Under the pieces are notes generated by a model. That model ran no database searches, had not been told where the DNA came from, and was given only the letters and a program-made list of their open reading frames with translations. 64,000 nt of DNA, taken from positions 124,001 to 188,000 of the forward strand of contig NZ_JAAFGZ010000005.1 of NCBI RefSeq assembly GCF_010365105.1, written 5' to 3'. Made by a program: the position numbers and the translations under genes. Below, one piece after another: positions 28,956 to 37,743 of the stretch; position 1 is the stretch's first letter; each line of letters opens with the position of its first letter. The stretch is from Polaromonas sp. Its GTDB lineage: Bacteria > Pseudomonadota > Gammaproteobacteria > Burkholderiales > Burkholderiaceae_C.

Positions 28956-30020
28956 ATGACACTTCCCATGACTTTTCTCTGGCCCCAGTTCCTGTGGCTG
29001 CTGCTGGCCCTTCCGCTGCTGGTGGCCGTGTATGTCTGGCTGCTGGGCCGCAAGAAAAAAATGGCGCTGCGTTATGCCAGCCTGTCCATCGTGCGGGAAG
29101 CCATGGGAAAGGGCCAGGGCTTTCGCCGGCACATCCCGCCACTGCTGTTCCTGCTGTCGCTGGCCGCCATGCTGGTGGCGTCGTCACGCCCGTTCGCCGT
29201 GATCACGCTGCCGTCGCAAAATGAAACCATCATCCTGGCGATGGATGTGTCGGGCAGCATGCGGGCGACCGATGTGCAGCCCAACCGGCTGGTGGCGTCG
29301 CAAAATGCCGCCAAGGCCTTCCTGGCCGACCTGCCGCGCGGTGTTCGGGTGGGCGTGGTGGCTTTTGCCGGCACCGCCGCCGTGGTGCAGCCGCCCACCC
29401 TGAGCCGCGAGGACCTGACGGTGGCGATTGACAAGTTCCAGTTGCAGCGCGGAACGGCCATCGGCAACGGCATCATCGTGTCGCTCGGCGAGTTGTTTCC
29501 CGACGCGGGCATCGACCTGGAAACGCTGGAAACAGGCCGGGACAAGAAGCGCGGGCTGTCGCTCGACCAGGCCGGCAAGGACGATGCCAGCGGCAAGAAA
29601 CCGTTCACGCCGGTCGCGCCCGGCTCCTACAACTCCGCCGCCATCATCCTGCTGACCGACGGCCAGCGCACCACCGGCGTCGATTCGCTCGACGCGGCCA
29701 AAGCGGCGGCAGACCGGGGCGTTCGGGTCTATACCGTGGGCGTGGGAACGGTCGAAGGCGAGACCATCGGATTCGAAGGCTGGTCGATGCGCGTCAAGTT
29801 AGATGAGGAAACGCTCAAGGGCATTGCCCGGGCCACCCAGGCCGAATACTTTTATGCCGGCACGGCGGGCGACCTGAAAAAGGTTTACCAGACACTCAGT
29901 TCCCGGCTGACGGTGGAGAAAAAGGAAACCGAGATTTCCGGGCTGCTGGCATTGGCCGCCGCCCTCCTGGGATTGCTGTCGGCCAGCCTGTCGCTGCTCT
30001 GGTTCAACCGGATACTTTGA
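28956..30020 (+). CDS. BatA-like membrane VWA domain protein
   Basis: This protein of 354 residues has N-terminal membrane segments at about 8-30 and 60-77 and a third at the C-terminus (about 330-350). Between them is a VWA domain with the MIDAS motif DVSGSM at 97-102. GGAGA precedes the ATG. It resembles BatA/BatB of aerotolerance operons. With MoxR and DUF58 it forms the standard three-gene unit. The periplasmic protease upstream may act with it. Confidence 0.9.
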   Translation: MTLPMTFLWPQFLWLLLALPLLVAVYVWLLGRKKKMALRYASLSIVREAMGKGQGFRRHIPPLLFLLSLAAMLVASSRPFAVITLPSQNETIILAMDVSGSMRATDVQPNRLVASQNAAKAFLADLPRGVRVGVVAFAGTAAVVQPPTLSREDLTVAIDKFQLQRGTAIGNGIIVSLGELFPDAGIDLETLETGRDKKRGLSLDQAGKDDASGKKPFTPVAPGSYNSAAIILLTDGQRTTGVDSLDAAKAAADRGVRVYTVGVGTVEGETIGFEGWSMRVKLDEETLKGIARATQAEYFYAGTAGDLKKVYQTLSSRLTVEKKETEISGLLALAAALLGLLSASLSLLWFNRIL

Positions 30021-30047
30021 CGTCCTTCAAGCCGGTCTTGACACGCG

Positions 30048-30112
30048 TTTTCAAGAAAAACAAGCCGTTTGCGCAATACCGGCGGGCGAAGTTAGCTATT
30101 TTTTTAATAGCA
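30048..30112 (-). repeat. Dispersed Comamonadaceae-type repeat, intergenic copy
   Basis: On the minus strand it reads GCTATTAAAAAAATAGC, then a 15-base spacer, then TATTGCGCAAACGGC. A CTTGAAAA box ends it. It sits between the convergent VWA gene and the 62-residue gene, where the palindrome could also act as a terminator. Confidence 0.65.
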
Positions 30113-30114
30113 TC

Positions 30115-30303
30115 CTACTTTTTTGCCGATTTCTTCCTTTTGGGGGCTGCCGCCTTGGGCATCAGCGCATCGGTCCAGGCCTTGGTGGCCTGACGGGTGT
30201 TCTTGGCGGCTTCGCGCTTGACGGCGGCCGTGGCCTGGGCCCGGGCCGATCCGGCAATCTTGTTGGCGCCACTCAGAAACATGCTCATAAACGGATTTTT
30301 CAT
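30115..30303 (-). CDS. Small basic protein, function unknown
   Basis: This is a predicted 62-residue protein starting at the ATG at 30303, which has a perfect AAGGAGT site. It begins MKNPFMSMFLSGANKIAG, has an amphipathic helical middle rich in Ala, Arg and Lys, and ends in PKAAAPKRKKSAKK. The basic tail resembles the Lys-rich ends of phasin-like or nucleoid-binding small proteins. No family is recognised. It is transcribed in the same direction as, and lies 62 bases downstream of, the patatin gene. Confidence 0.65.
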   Translation of the reverse strand: MKNPFMSMFLSGANKIAGSARAQATAAVKREAAKNTRQATKAWTDALMPKAAAPKRKKSAKK

Positions 30304-30365
30304 GACAGCTACTCCTTTTAAAAAATGGACTGCTTCCCCATTGGCCAATCCACTGGCCTTCACCT

Positions 30366-31391
30366 TCAATAGAACAATTCGGCCAGATCGACGGTGGAAC
30401 GCTTGCCAATCTCGCCATGATTCGCTTCCAGCCAGGCCTTGGCCCGCTGGCGCCCCAGATTTTTCAGCAACTCGAAAAACCCAATGTTGGCTGCGAGCTT
30501 GGTTTCGGTCTTGAACTCATTCATCTGCTCCGGTGCATCGATCACATGGAAATTCAGGCGCACCAGGCGCCGCTCCAGCCGCCCGATAGTAAAAAACGAT
30601 TCGCTGGCGTATTCGCGGGCATGGGCAAACATGCGCATTTCCCGCAGGAAGGTCGAATTGAACGCCAGTTCCAGCACCCGATCCTTGATTTCCTGGACGC
30701 TGTTCGGCGTGCCCTTGTGCTTCAGAGGCGTGAGCAGCACCATCAGGATGTCGCTGGTCTTGCATTCGTAGAACAGCGGATAAACCGCCGGATTGGCGGC
30801 ATAGCCGCCATCCCAGTAGGGCTCGCCTTCAATCTCGACCGGCCGGGCCATCTGCGGCAGGCAGGCCGAGGCCAAAATGGCGTCGGCGCTGATCTCCGGC
30901 GAGCGGAACAGCCGCACCTTGCCTGAATTGGCATTGGTCGCGGCAATGTAGAGCTTGACCGGGCTTTCGCGTCGGAGACGTTCGAAATCGACCTGCGCCA
31001 GCAAAATCTTGCGCAGCGGATTGACATCGAAGGGGTTGAGCTGGTGCGGCGAAAAGTAATGGGCAAACTGCAACATCATCTTGAAAGCCGGCACCAGATT
31101 GACATCCTGGCCGTTTTTGGACAATGTGGCAATTTCAAACGGCAGGCTACTGGCCACCTGGGTCCAGAACGTCTCCAGCGCGGCCCGTGCGCCGTCGCGG
31201 CCGCCGGTCATCAAGCCCTGCGCTAGGACGACCGCATTCATGGCGCCAGCGCTGGTGCCGCTAACCCCCTCGAAGTCGGTTCGGCCGTCTTCCAGCAACT
31301 GGTCAAGGACGCCCCAGGTGAAGGCGCCGTGTGCGCCGCCGCCCTGCAGGGCGAGGTTGATGGTTTGCTGACTGCGTCTTCCAAAAAGCAA
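30366..31391 (-). CDS. Patatin-like phospholipase family protein
   Basis: This protein of 341 residues has the patatin Ser-Asp dyad: oxyanion loop LQGGGAHGAF at 15-24, nucleophile elbow GTSAG with Ser47, and DGG near 194 (YWDGGYAANP). It has no signal peptide and is probably cytoplasmic. The substrate could be a phospholipid, but patatin-fold proteins in this group also occur near polyhydroxyalkanoate genes, so the substrate is open. The small basic protein gene follows it. Confidence 0.92.
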   Translation of the reverse strand: MLFGRRSQQTINLALQGGGAHGAFTWGVLDQLLEDGRTDFEGVSGTSAGAMNAVVLAQGLMTGGRDGARAALETFWTQVASSLPFEIATLSKNGQDVNLVPAFKMMLQFAHYFSPHQLNPFDVNPLRKILLAQVDFERLRRESPVKLYIAATNANSGKVRLFRSPEISADAILASACLPQMARPVEIEGEPYWDGGYAANPAVYPLFYECKTSDILMVLLTPLKHKGTPNSVQEIKDRVLELAFNSTFLREMRMFAHAREYASESFFTIGRLERRLVRLNFHVIDAPEQMNEFKTETKLAANIGFFELLKNLGRQRAKAWLEANHGEIGKRSTVDLAELFY

Positions 31392-31547
31392 AGTGCGTCC
31401 TTGTCGGTGCTTGCGCGATACGCCCGAGGTTCAAGCGCGTGCGACTATGTTGCAGTGCAGCATAGCATTGCAGACCGGGAGGCACTGCGTCAGGAATTGT
31501 CCTGAAAGTTGGACAGGCAAGCACCCGGCAGCGCTGCGCACACCGGT

Positions 31548-32867
31548 TCAGGCAATGACATGGCATTCGCGCCGCAGCAGCGCCAGCGCATCCTTGCGCG
31601 CATAGGTCGAATCGCTTAGCAGCGTATTGCCCGCTTCTTCGACAAACTCTTCCCACAGCTGAAGGTAGGCGTTCTGGTGCTCGACAGGCGCATGGTCAGC
31701 GATGTACTGGCTGGCCAGAGCGGGGCTGAAACCCGGCTCGGCACCCGGCTTTTGCATCTTGCGCACCAGCGCTGCAGCGGTTTTTTCCGTCAGGACGGTT
31801 TTGGGTGCGGCACCGGCCGCCACACAGACCAGCAGCGTCAGAAGCGAGCCGTCGTCGCAGTTGCCGCCTGTCACCTTGTCCCAGGCAAGGGAAACCGATT
31901 GCTCGTGGTGGAGCATCTCGCTGGCAATGTCTTCCAGCCAGAAATAACGGCCGAGCAGCGGCGCATGGTGGGTTTCACTGTCATTGGCGAACAGTGCCCG
32001 GGCGGTCAGCGCACTGTCCAGGATTTGCGGCAGGTCGGCCAGCACGGACTTGCGCACGGCCTGCACCACGTCGCGGAATTCATCGGGCAAGTCCTGCGGA
32101 ATGGTGAGGGACAGCGTCTGCGCCCGGGCGCTGGCGGCCTTTTGCGTCTTGGCGTCGCTGCGCGCCCGGGCGGCCTGGTATTTCTTGCGCAGGTCGGCCA
32201 CCATTTTTTCAAACGCGACCCAGTCGGGCATTTCGGTGTGCCGCGTCGCCAGCGCCAGCAAGGCGCTGCGGATCACCGCTTCGGCATGGGTGTGCGCCTC
32301 TTCCAAAGCCTCTGCGTCCAGGCCGAGTTGCCCGGCCAGCCAGACGGCGGCTTCTTTTTCCTGCTGCAGGGGCTGGCGCCGGGACAGTTCGGCCTGGTAG
32401 TCAGCCAGGCTTTTCAGCGACCATTCGGCCAGCCCTTTGGGCGGACCTCCAGCCTCGGCGCCGCTGTCCAGAATGCTATGAAAACCGGTGCTCTCGGGCA
32501 GCGCCAGCAGCGCCCTGAGCATGTCCGATCCGGCCTTGGAGCGCGACATGAAGGAATGGTCGCGCAGCAACTCGGCAGCCTGCCGCAGGTCGCCGCCGCA
32601 GGTAGCCTCCAGGTACAGGCTCACCAGGTTGACGATGCGTTCCCTGGCTTTTTCAATGTCCGGACGCAGGAACTCGTTGCCGAAATAGCGCGCAATCTGC
32701 ACCATGCCCTTGGGCGCGTCGGTGCGGATAGCGTCAAGTTTTGCCGTGTCGAGGATGCCGTTCTGCACGCCGAACTGCAGCGCCTTTTCAAAAAACGGAC
32801 GCGCATCGTAGAGCGACACCGAAGCGGGGGAAGCAGGAGCGGAGGAATCTGAAGGGTTCATCGTCAT
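31548..32867 (-). CDS. Uncharacterised protein, last gene of J-domain operon
   Basis: This soluble protein of 439 residues has no signal peptide or membrane segment. It is mostly helical, with a charged middle (KMVADLRKKYQAARARSDAKTQKAA, possible coiled coil around 230-255) and an Asp/Glu/Ala-rich N-terminus. I do not recognise the family. It is the fourth gene of a minus-strand run that starts with a J-domain protein, 32 bases after the 249-residue gene. The start may be the ATG at 32867 or 32861. Confidence 0.8.
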   Translation of the reverse strand: MTMNPSDSSAPASPASVSLYDARPFFEKALQFGVQNGILDTAKLDAIRTDAPKGMVQIARYFGNEFLRPDIEKARERIVNLVSLYLEATCGGDLRQAAELLRDHSFMSRSKAGSDMLRALLALPESTGFHSILDSGAEAGGPPKGLAEWSLKSLADYQAELSRRQPLQQEKEAAVWLAGQLGLDAEALEEAHTHAEAVIRSALLALATRHTEMPDWVAFEKMVADLRKKYQAARARSDAKTQKAASARAQTLSLTIPQDLPDEFRDVVQAVRKSVLADLPQILDSALTARALFANDSETHHAPLLGRYFWLEDIASEMLHHEQSVSLAWDKVTGGNCDDGSLLTLLVCVAAGAAPKTVLTEKTAAALVRKMQKPGAEPGFSPALASQYIADHAPVEHQNAYLQLWEEFVEEAGNTLLSDSTYARKDALALLRRECHVIA

Positions 32868-32899
32868 GGTCAAGGCGTTCTGTGCGGAGGGCGCCCGCG

Positions 32900-33649
32900 T
32901 CAGATGGCCGATTCCTCGTCCGAGTCGCGAGCGGCCGGCGTGGCCTTGCCCCGGTCGGTGTCGCCGGTCTCGACCTTGCCGTCGTCCTCGTCGTCCAGCG
33001 ACTCGTCGTCCTCGGCGCCCAGGTCATGCGCGCGCGCCTTGGCCCGCAGCACGGTCAGCATCTCGATGAACAGGTCCGGGTTCTGGTAGCGCAGCAGCCA
33101 GGCCAGTTCCATCCAGTCGTGGTCGGCCACCTCGTCCTGCTCAACCTGCGGCCGTTCGTAGCTTCTGGCCTGCAGGTCGGCCTTGGAGATCAGCTCGCCG
33201 GTGTCTTTCATCGCGTCGAAGCTGCCGTTGAAGGCAAAAGCCTCGATGCGGTCCCATTTATCGGTGAAGTAATCGGCCAGCGCCTCGCTGCCGCCTTCGA
33301 GGTCGCCAATGGCATTGATGAACTCCAGCGGATCGGCGTCCTCGCGGAAGATGATGGCATTCATCATGCCGCGCAGGTGGGTGCGCGTCAGGTCCTTGTA
33401 CTGCTTTTCAATCACCACGGCTCTAGCGAACTGCTCGGGCGTGACCAGCAGGTTGACGATGGATTCCTTCGAGTTGTCGTACTCGCGGATGACGGCCAGG
33501 ATGTCCTTGGCCGGCAGCATGTCGAGCACCACCATCAACGCGGCGTCGCCTTCGGCATCGGCCAGCTCAACCAGCGCCGACTCGGCGCCGACGATGTCGC
33601 CAGCGGCTATCAGGGTCTGGGTTTTTTCAATCAGGGCTAGGTGGTTCAT
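32900..33649 (-). CDS. Uncharacterised acidic-tailed protein
   Basis: This protein of 249 residues has a helical body (about 1-200) followed by a strongly acidic disordered tail (EDDESLDDEDDGKVE). No motif is recognised. The body contains YDNSKESIVNLLVTPEQFARAV and HLRGMMNAIIFREDADPLEFINA. It is the third gene of the J-domain operon. The acidic tail is shared in style with the product of the gene upstream, which suggests a common partner, perhaps a chaperone or basic protein (inference). Confidence 0.8.
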   Translation of the reverse strand: MNHLALIEKTQTLIAAGDIVGAESALVELADAEGDAALMVVLDMLPAKDILAVIREYDNSKESIVNLLVTPEQFARAVVIEKQYKDLTRTHLRGMMNAIIFREDADPLEFINAIGDLEGGSEALADYFTDKWDRIEAFAFNGSFDAMKDTGELISKADLQARSYERPQVEQDEVADHDWMELAWLLRYQNPDLFIEMLTVLRAKARAHDLGAEDDESLDDEDDGKVETGDTDRGKATPAARDSDEESAI

Positions 33650-33709
33650 AAGGGCTTGAAGTCGCTTGGTTTGGTTTTCTGGCGGTGCATACAGCGATAC
33701 ATCTGACGG

Positions 33710-34285
33710 TCAGTCTTTGTGGTCAAAGCCCTGCCCTTCGAGCCAGCTGGCGCCCGCTTCCTTGCGGTCACGGGCGTCGCCGCGCACCTCATCGCTTTCG
33801 TGGTCGTTGAAGTCGTCAATGTCATCGCTGTCGTCCTCTTGATCGGTGTCGTCGTCTTCGTCACTGTCCTGCCCGGCGAATGCCTTATCCGAATTGTCCG
33901 GCTTGTCCGCCATGTACTGCAGGCCCGCCGCCACGGTCAGGAACCACTCGCCGGCAGGAGCCTGCAAAATAATTTGGCTCAGGTCGCGCGCCCATGGCGT
34001 CAGCTCAATGCCGCCGCACACGCTGGCCCACTCCGGGAATTCATCGGCTTCATGGCTGAGCAGGTGTTCCATCACCGCAGGCTCGGTGAAGCGCAGGCCC
34101 TGGTGAAAAATGACCGCTACCATTTCAGGGCTGAGTTCCATCATTTGCACCAGAAAGCCGATTTCCTTGCGCTTTTCGGCCAGCCGCTGGCGCAGCACGT
34201 CGCGCCCGTCGGAGTCAAACGTCAGGTCGTCCATTTCAGCGCGGTAGGCGGTGCGCAGGTTGCGGAAAAACGGGGAAATAGTCAT
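33710..34285 (-). CDS. Uncharacterised acidic-tailed protein
   Basis: This protein of 191 residues starts at the ATG at 34285 (MTISPFFRNLRTAYRAEMDD). The first 130 residues are helical. Around 130-165 it becomes an almost unbroken Asp/Glu run (DSDEDDDTDQEDDSDDIDDF), and it ends in ASWLEGQGFDHKD. No family is recognised. Its start is 14 bases after the stop of the J-domain gene, so the two are probably coupled. Confidence 0.8.
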   Translation of the reverse strand: MTISPFFRNLRTAYRAEMDDLTFDSDGRDVLRQRLAEKRKEIGFLVQMMELSPEMVAVIFHQGLRFTEPAVMEHLLSHEADEFPEWASVCGGIELTPWARDLSQIILQAPAGEWFLTVAAGLQYMADKPDNSDKAFAGQDSDEDDDTDQEDDSDDIDDFNDHESDEVRGDARDRKEAGASWLEGQGFDHKD

Positions 34286-34299
34286 GGTGCGGATGGTTT

Positions 34300-34575
34300 T
34301 CAAAGCAGGGAATTGAAATAGTTTTGCCAGATGTCCTGCGCCGTCTCCAGCGGACTGTCGAGCAGGTTGCGCCGGCGGTTGTCGTCGTAAGCCTGGCGCC
34401 GGTCGTGATCGGACAGGACTTCGTAGGCCTGTTGCACGGCCCGAAAGCGCGCAGCGGCATGCGGCGCCGCATTTTTGTCCGGATGCCAGTAGGACGCCTT
34501 CTGGCGAAACGACTTTTTGATGTCGGCCAGCGTCGCTGCGCTGCTGAGCCCAAGGGTGGTGTAGTGATCCGTCAT
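34300..34575 (-). CDS. Minimal J-domain (DnaJ-like) protein
   Basis: This protein of 91 residues consists almost only of a J domain. It begins YTTLGLSSAATLADIKKSFR, carries the essential HPD at 31-33 and ends its J domain with FRAVQQAYEVLSDHDRRQAYDD. I use the ATG at 34575. The frame is open to 34704, but upstream sequence is not J-domain-like. It should stimulate DnaK ATPase. It heads an operon with three unknown proteins and so may be a dedicated cochaperone for them. Confidence 0.88.
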   Translation of the reverse strand: MTDHYTTLGLSSAATLADIKKSFRQKASYWHPDKNAAPHAAARFRAVQQAYEVLSDHDRRQAYDDNRRRNLLDSPLETAQDIWQNYFNSLL

Positions 34576-34899
34576 GCGTGGGTGATTTCGTCCTGGAACG
34601 GGAAGCGGCGCACTGGCAGGGCCTGCTGCCATACCCTTCGGGCCGGAAGGTTCCACCGAAATGCGCAATGCGCGAAGCCGGTGATTATGCTTGAGGCGCA
34701 GCACGCCAGCAGGAACGCGGCAGGACGCCAGCGGTTCATGAAGGTCAAGCCCGCGAGCAGCCCCCTTTAAGCGAGAGCACCGATCCGAACTTGAATTGCA
34801 AAGGCCTTGTAAAGCCAGTCAACTGCATCGGGATGCGCTTCGTTAATAGAGCAGATGCAACAAAACCGCTGCGTCAATTGATTTTTACTAAAGGCTACC

Positions 34900-35394
34900 A
34901 TGAACAAGTTACTCGCCACCCTGATCGCCGGTCTGTTTGTTTCGGGCGCATTTGCCCAGGCGCCTGTTGCGCCAGCCACCACGCCCGCCACCCCTGCCGT
35001 CGTGAAAGCAGAAGCCAAGGCCGACAAAGCCACGGTCAAGGCCGTTGAGTCCGAAGCCAAGGTCGATGCCAAGGCAGACGCCAAAGTGGGCAAAGCTGAA
35101 ATGAAGTCCAGCAATACCAAGACCAAGGCACACGCCAAGGCCACCAAGGCCAAGACGAAAGCCCATGCCAAGGCAGCTGCTGCTGCACCTCAAGACAAAG
35201 TAGCGGCTGATGCCAAGGCCGAAAAGGTTGACGTCAAGGCCGATGCCAAAGCCGACAAGGCTGTAGTCAACGCCACCGCCAAGACCGACAAGGTCAAGAT
35301 CGATGCCAAAGCCGACAAAATGAATGCCGCAACGGCTACCGGTGCCGTCAAGGCCGAAGGCAAGGCTGATGTGAAAGCTGCCACCGTCAAGTAA
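34900..35394 (+). CDS. Secreted Lys/Ala/Asp-repeat protein
   Basis: This protein of 164 residues has a signal peptide (MNKLLATLIAGLFVSGAFAQ) and then an almost pure Ala, Lys, Asp, Val and Thr chain. The motif KADAKADK and variants recurs (KVDAKADAKVGKAE, KVDVKADAKADKAV, KIDAKADKMN). Such chains are either coiled-coil or histone-H1-like and disordered. A clear terminator follows. No function is assigned. The protein would be periplasmic or exported and basic. Confidence 0.8.
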   Translation: MNKLLATLIAGLFVSGAFAQAPVAPATTPATPAVVKAEAKADKATVKAVESEAKVDAKADAKVGKAEMKSSNTKTKAHAKATKAKTKAHAKAAAAAPQDKVAADAKAEKVDVKADAKADKAVVNATAKTDKVKIDAKADKMNAATATGAVKAEGKADVKAATVK

Positions 35395-35410
35395 TTGACG
35401 CTTGCTAGAT

Positions 35411-35440
35411 GAAAAAGACAGGCTTCGGCCTGTCTTTTTT
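35411..35440 (+). terminator. Rho-independent terminator
   Basis: An AAAGACAGGC stem with a TTCG loop and a GCCTGTCTTT partner is followed by a T-run, starting 17 bases after the Lys/Ala-rich gene. The extra-stable UUCG tetraloop is notable. The A-tract on the left could also let it serve lolD from the other strand. Confidence 0.93.
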
Positions 35441-35483
35441 TATGGGCAGTCAGGTTTATCAGCTCATTGAAAAACAGCCGCAG

Positions 35484-36278
35484 TTAACCGCCTTCAGACA
35501 GCTTACCCAGCACCAGACGCAACTGCCGCCCGCAGCGCGCCGCCAGCGCCTCGTCGTGCGTGACCATGACAAACGCCGTGCCATGCTCTCTGGCAAGCTT
35601 GAGCATCAGCTGGAACACGCCGTCGGCGGTCGAGCGGTCGAGGTTGCCGGTCGGCTCGTCAGCCAGCACGCAGGCCGGCTGCGTCACCAGCGCGCGGGCA
35701 ATGGCAACGCGCTGGCGTTCGCCGCCTGAAAGCTCGGACGGGCGATGATGTATCCGGTCTTCAAGCCCTACGCTGGCGAGCATCCTGCTGGCAACTTCCG
35801 ACGCCTTGGCGCGGTCCTGGCGGCGAATCCACAGCGGCATGGCGACGTTGTCCAGCGCGCTGAATTCGGGCAGCAAATGGTGGAACTGGTAGACAAAGCC
35901 CAAGTGCCGGTTGCGCAGCTCGCCCTGCTGCGCGGGCGACAGGCTGGAAAGGAGCTGGCCCTTCAGCTCGACCTGCCCGCTGGTCGGCGCATCCAGCCCG
36001 CCCATCAAATGCAGCAAGGTGCTTTTGCCAGACCCCGAGGTGCCGACAATGGCCAGCGTCTCGCCGCGATGCACCTGCAGGTCCACGCCTTGCAGTACCG
36101 TCACGTCGAGCCGGCCTTCGGTGAAGCGCTTGGTCAGGCCAGTGGCGCGCAGCACCACTTCGCCCCGGGGCTGTGGCACGGATGCGGGGAGGCCCTCACC
36201 CCTGCCCTCTCCCGGAGGGAGAGGGAGCAAGTCGGAGTCGGACCCGCGTTCTTGCGAAGTGGCTCCTTCAGAAATCAT
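35484..36278 (-). CDS. lolD: Lipoprotein-releasing ABC transporter ATPase
   Basis: This ABC ATPase drives release of lipoproteins from the inner membrane. Walker A is GTSGSGKST, the Q-loop region is [11 protein letters not shown], the signature is [15 protein letters not shown] and Walker B is VLADEPTGN. The family core begins at [12 protein letters not shown]. The start is uncertain: ATG at 36278 gives 264 residues, a GTG at 36158 would give 224, close to the usual size, and the frame is open without stops to an ATG at 36461 that overlaps the lolC stop. The extra N-terminus is encoded by two repeat elements. Confidence 0.9.
   Translation of the reverse strand: MISEGATSQERGSDSDLLPLPPGEGRGEGLPASVPQPRGEVVLRATGLTKRFTEGRLDVTVLQGVDLQVHRGETLAIVGTSGSGKSTLLHLMGGLDAPTSGQVELKGQLLSSLSPAQQGELRNRHLGFVYQFHHLLPEFSALDNVAMPLWIRRQDRAKASEVASRMLASVGLEDRIHHRPSELSGGERQRVAIARALVTQPACVLADEPTGNLDRSTADGVFQLMLKLAREHGTAFVMVTHDEALAARCGRQLRLVLGKLSEGG
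36188..36241 (-). repeat. Palindromic repeat of the CCCTCTCCC/GGGAGAGGG type
   Basis: CTGCCCTCTCCC is followed by GGAGGGAGAGGGAGC, forming a perfect-arm palindrome. The same element with one base change occurs at 38448-38500 inside another gene. Here it lies at or within the 5' end of lolD and is open in the lolD frame (encoding [15 protein letters not shown]). Confidence 0.75.
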
Positions 36279-36319
36279 CGAACTGCTTGATATGGGCAGC
36301 ATAGAAACAACATCTTTCA

Positions 36320-36447
36320 AAACTTCGGAGGAAGCACACGCCTGTCCCCTCTCATCCAAGTTCCGGCCGCGGATCTGGCTTTGCCAGTCCGCAGGCGGGG
36401 CGGCCCCCTCGGGGGGCAGCGAACCACACGCAGTGGGGAGCGTGGGG
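36320..36447 (-). repeat. GC-rich palindromic repeat, third copy
   Basis: On the minus strand this aligns with the second copy at 27790-27940: the CCCCCACGCTCC start, the CTGCCCCCCGAGGGGG hairpin, the CCCCGCCTGCGG block and a GGCAAAGCC hairpin. It separates lolC from the lolD core, as the other copies separate moxR from the DUF58 gene. Confidence 0.78.
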
Positions 36448-36453
36448 GCCAAC

Positions 36454-37710
36454 CTATTCATAGCGAAGCGCCTCGGCCGGGTTCACGCGGCTGGCGCGCC
36501 AGCTCGGGTAAATGGTGGCCAGAAAAGCCAGGATCAGCGAGATGACCACTATCGGCATGATGTCGCTGTACTGCGGCTCGCTGGGCATGCGGCTGATCAG
36601 GTAAATGTCCTTGGGCAAAAAGCTGGCGTTCAGCAGCCGCTCCAGCGCCGGCACGATCACATCGATATTGAAGGCAATGCCCAGCCCCAGCAGCAGGCCG
36701 GAAAGCGTGCCAATCACGCCGACCATCGCGCCCTGCACCATGAACACGCCCATGATGCTTTTCGGGCTGGCGCCCAGCGTGCGCAAAATGGCGATGTCGG
36801 CGCGCTTGTCGGTCACCGTCATCACCAGCGTGCTGACCAGGTTGAAGGCCGCCACCGCGACGATCAGCGTCAGGATGATGAACATCATGCGTTTTTCCAG
36901 TTCGACGGCGGCAAACCAGGTCTTGTTTTGCTGCGTCCAGTCGCGAATCAGGAGGTCGCCGCTCAGGGTTTTCGACAATTCCAGCGCCACCTGCCGTGCC
37001 TGGTGCAGGTCCTTGAGCTTGATGCGGATGCCGGTCGGCCCTTCAAGCCGGAAAATCCTCGCCGCATCGTCCTGGTGCATCATGACCAGCGCCGAGTCGT
37101 ATTCAAAATGGCCGGAGTCAAAGGTGCCCACCACCGTCATCTGCTTCAGGCGCGGCACGACGCCAGCCGGCGTCACCTGGCCGCTAGGTGCGATCAGAGT
37201 CACTCGGTCGCCTTCGCGCACGCCCATGGCCCGCGCCAGTTCGCCGCCCAGCACCACGCCGAATTCGCCGCTGACGAGCTTGGGAAACGAGGTTTTTTCC
37301 AGTTCCACGGCCAGGTCGGTCACTTGGCCCTCCAGCAGCGGGTCAATGCCCCGCACCAGGGTGCCTTTCATGTCCTCACCGCGCGCCAGCAAGGCCTGCG
37401 CCGAGATGAACGTTGCAGCGCCGACGACATTCGGATTGGCGCGAATCTCGGCCAGCGTTTTCTGCGGATCAGGCAGGGCGCCGCCACCGGGGGCAAACAC
37501 CTCGATGTGCGAGATCACGCCCAGCATGCGGTCGCGCACTTCCTTCTGGAAACCGTTCATCACGCTGAGGACGATGATCAGCGCCGCCACGCCCAGCGCA
37601 ATGCCGAGCATGGAGACGCCTGAAATGAAGGAAATAAAACCGTTTCGCCGGGTGGCGCGACCGGCGCGGGTATATCGCCAGCCCAAAATCAGCTCATAGG
37701 GGATTTGCAT
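36454..37710 (-). CDS. lolC: Lipoprotein-releasing ABC transporter permease (LolC/LolE family)
   Basis: This permease of 418 residues has the FtsX/MacB layout: a first membrane segment near 20-45 ([34 protein letters not shown]), a periplasmic domain, and three segments in the last 150 residues. The ATG at 37710 is the expected family start ([17 protein letters not shown]). As only one such gene lies beside lolD, it may be the single LolC/E homologue (LolF type) rather than one of a pair. lolD is downstream. Confidence 0.93.
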   Translation of the reverse strand: MQIPYELILGWRYTRAGRATRRNGFISFISGVSMLGIALGVAALIIVLSVMNGFQKEVRDRMLGVISHIEVFAPGGGALPDPQKTLAEIRANPNVVGAATFISAQALLARGEDMKGTLVRGIDPLLEGQVTDLAVELEKTSFPKLVSGEFGVVLGGELARAMGVREGDRVTLIAPSGQVTPAGVVPRLKQMTVVGTFDSGHFEYDSALVMMHQDDAARIFRLEGPTGIRIKLKDLHQARQVALELSKTLSGDLLIRDWTQQNKTWFAAVELEKRMMFIILTLIVAVAAFNLVSTLVMTVTDKRADIAILRTLGASPKSIMGVFMVQGAMVGVIGTLSGLLLGLGIAFNIDVIVPALERLLNASFLPKDIYLISRMPSEPQYSDIMPIVVISLILAFLATIYPSWRASRVNPAEALRYE

Positions 37711-37743
37711 GGCAGCGATTGTGGCATCCCGGACAATAGGCCG

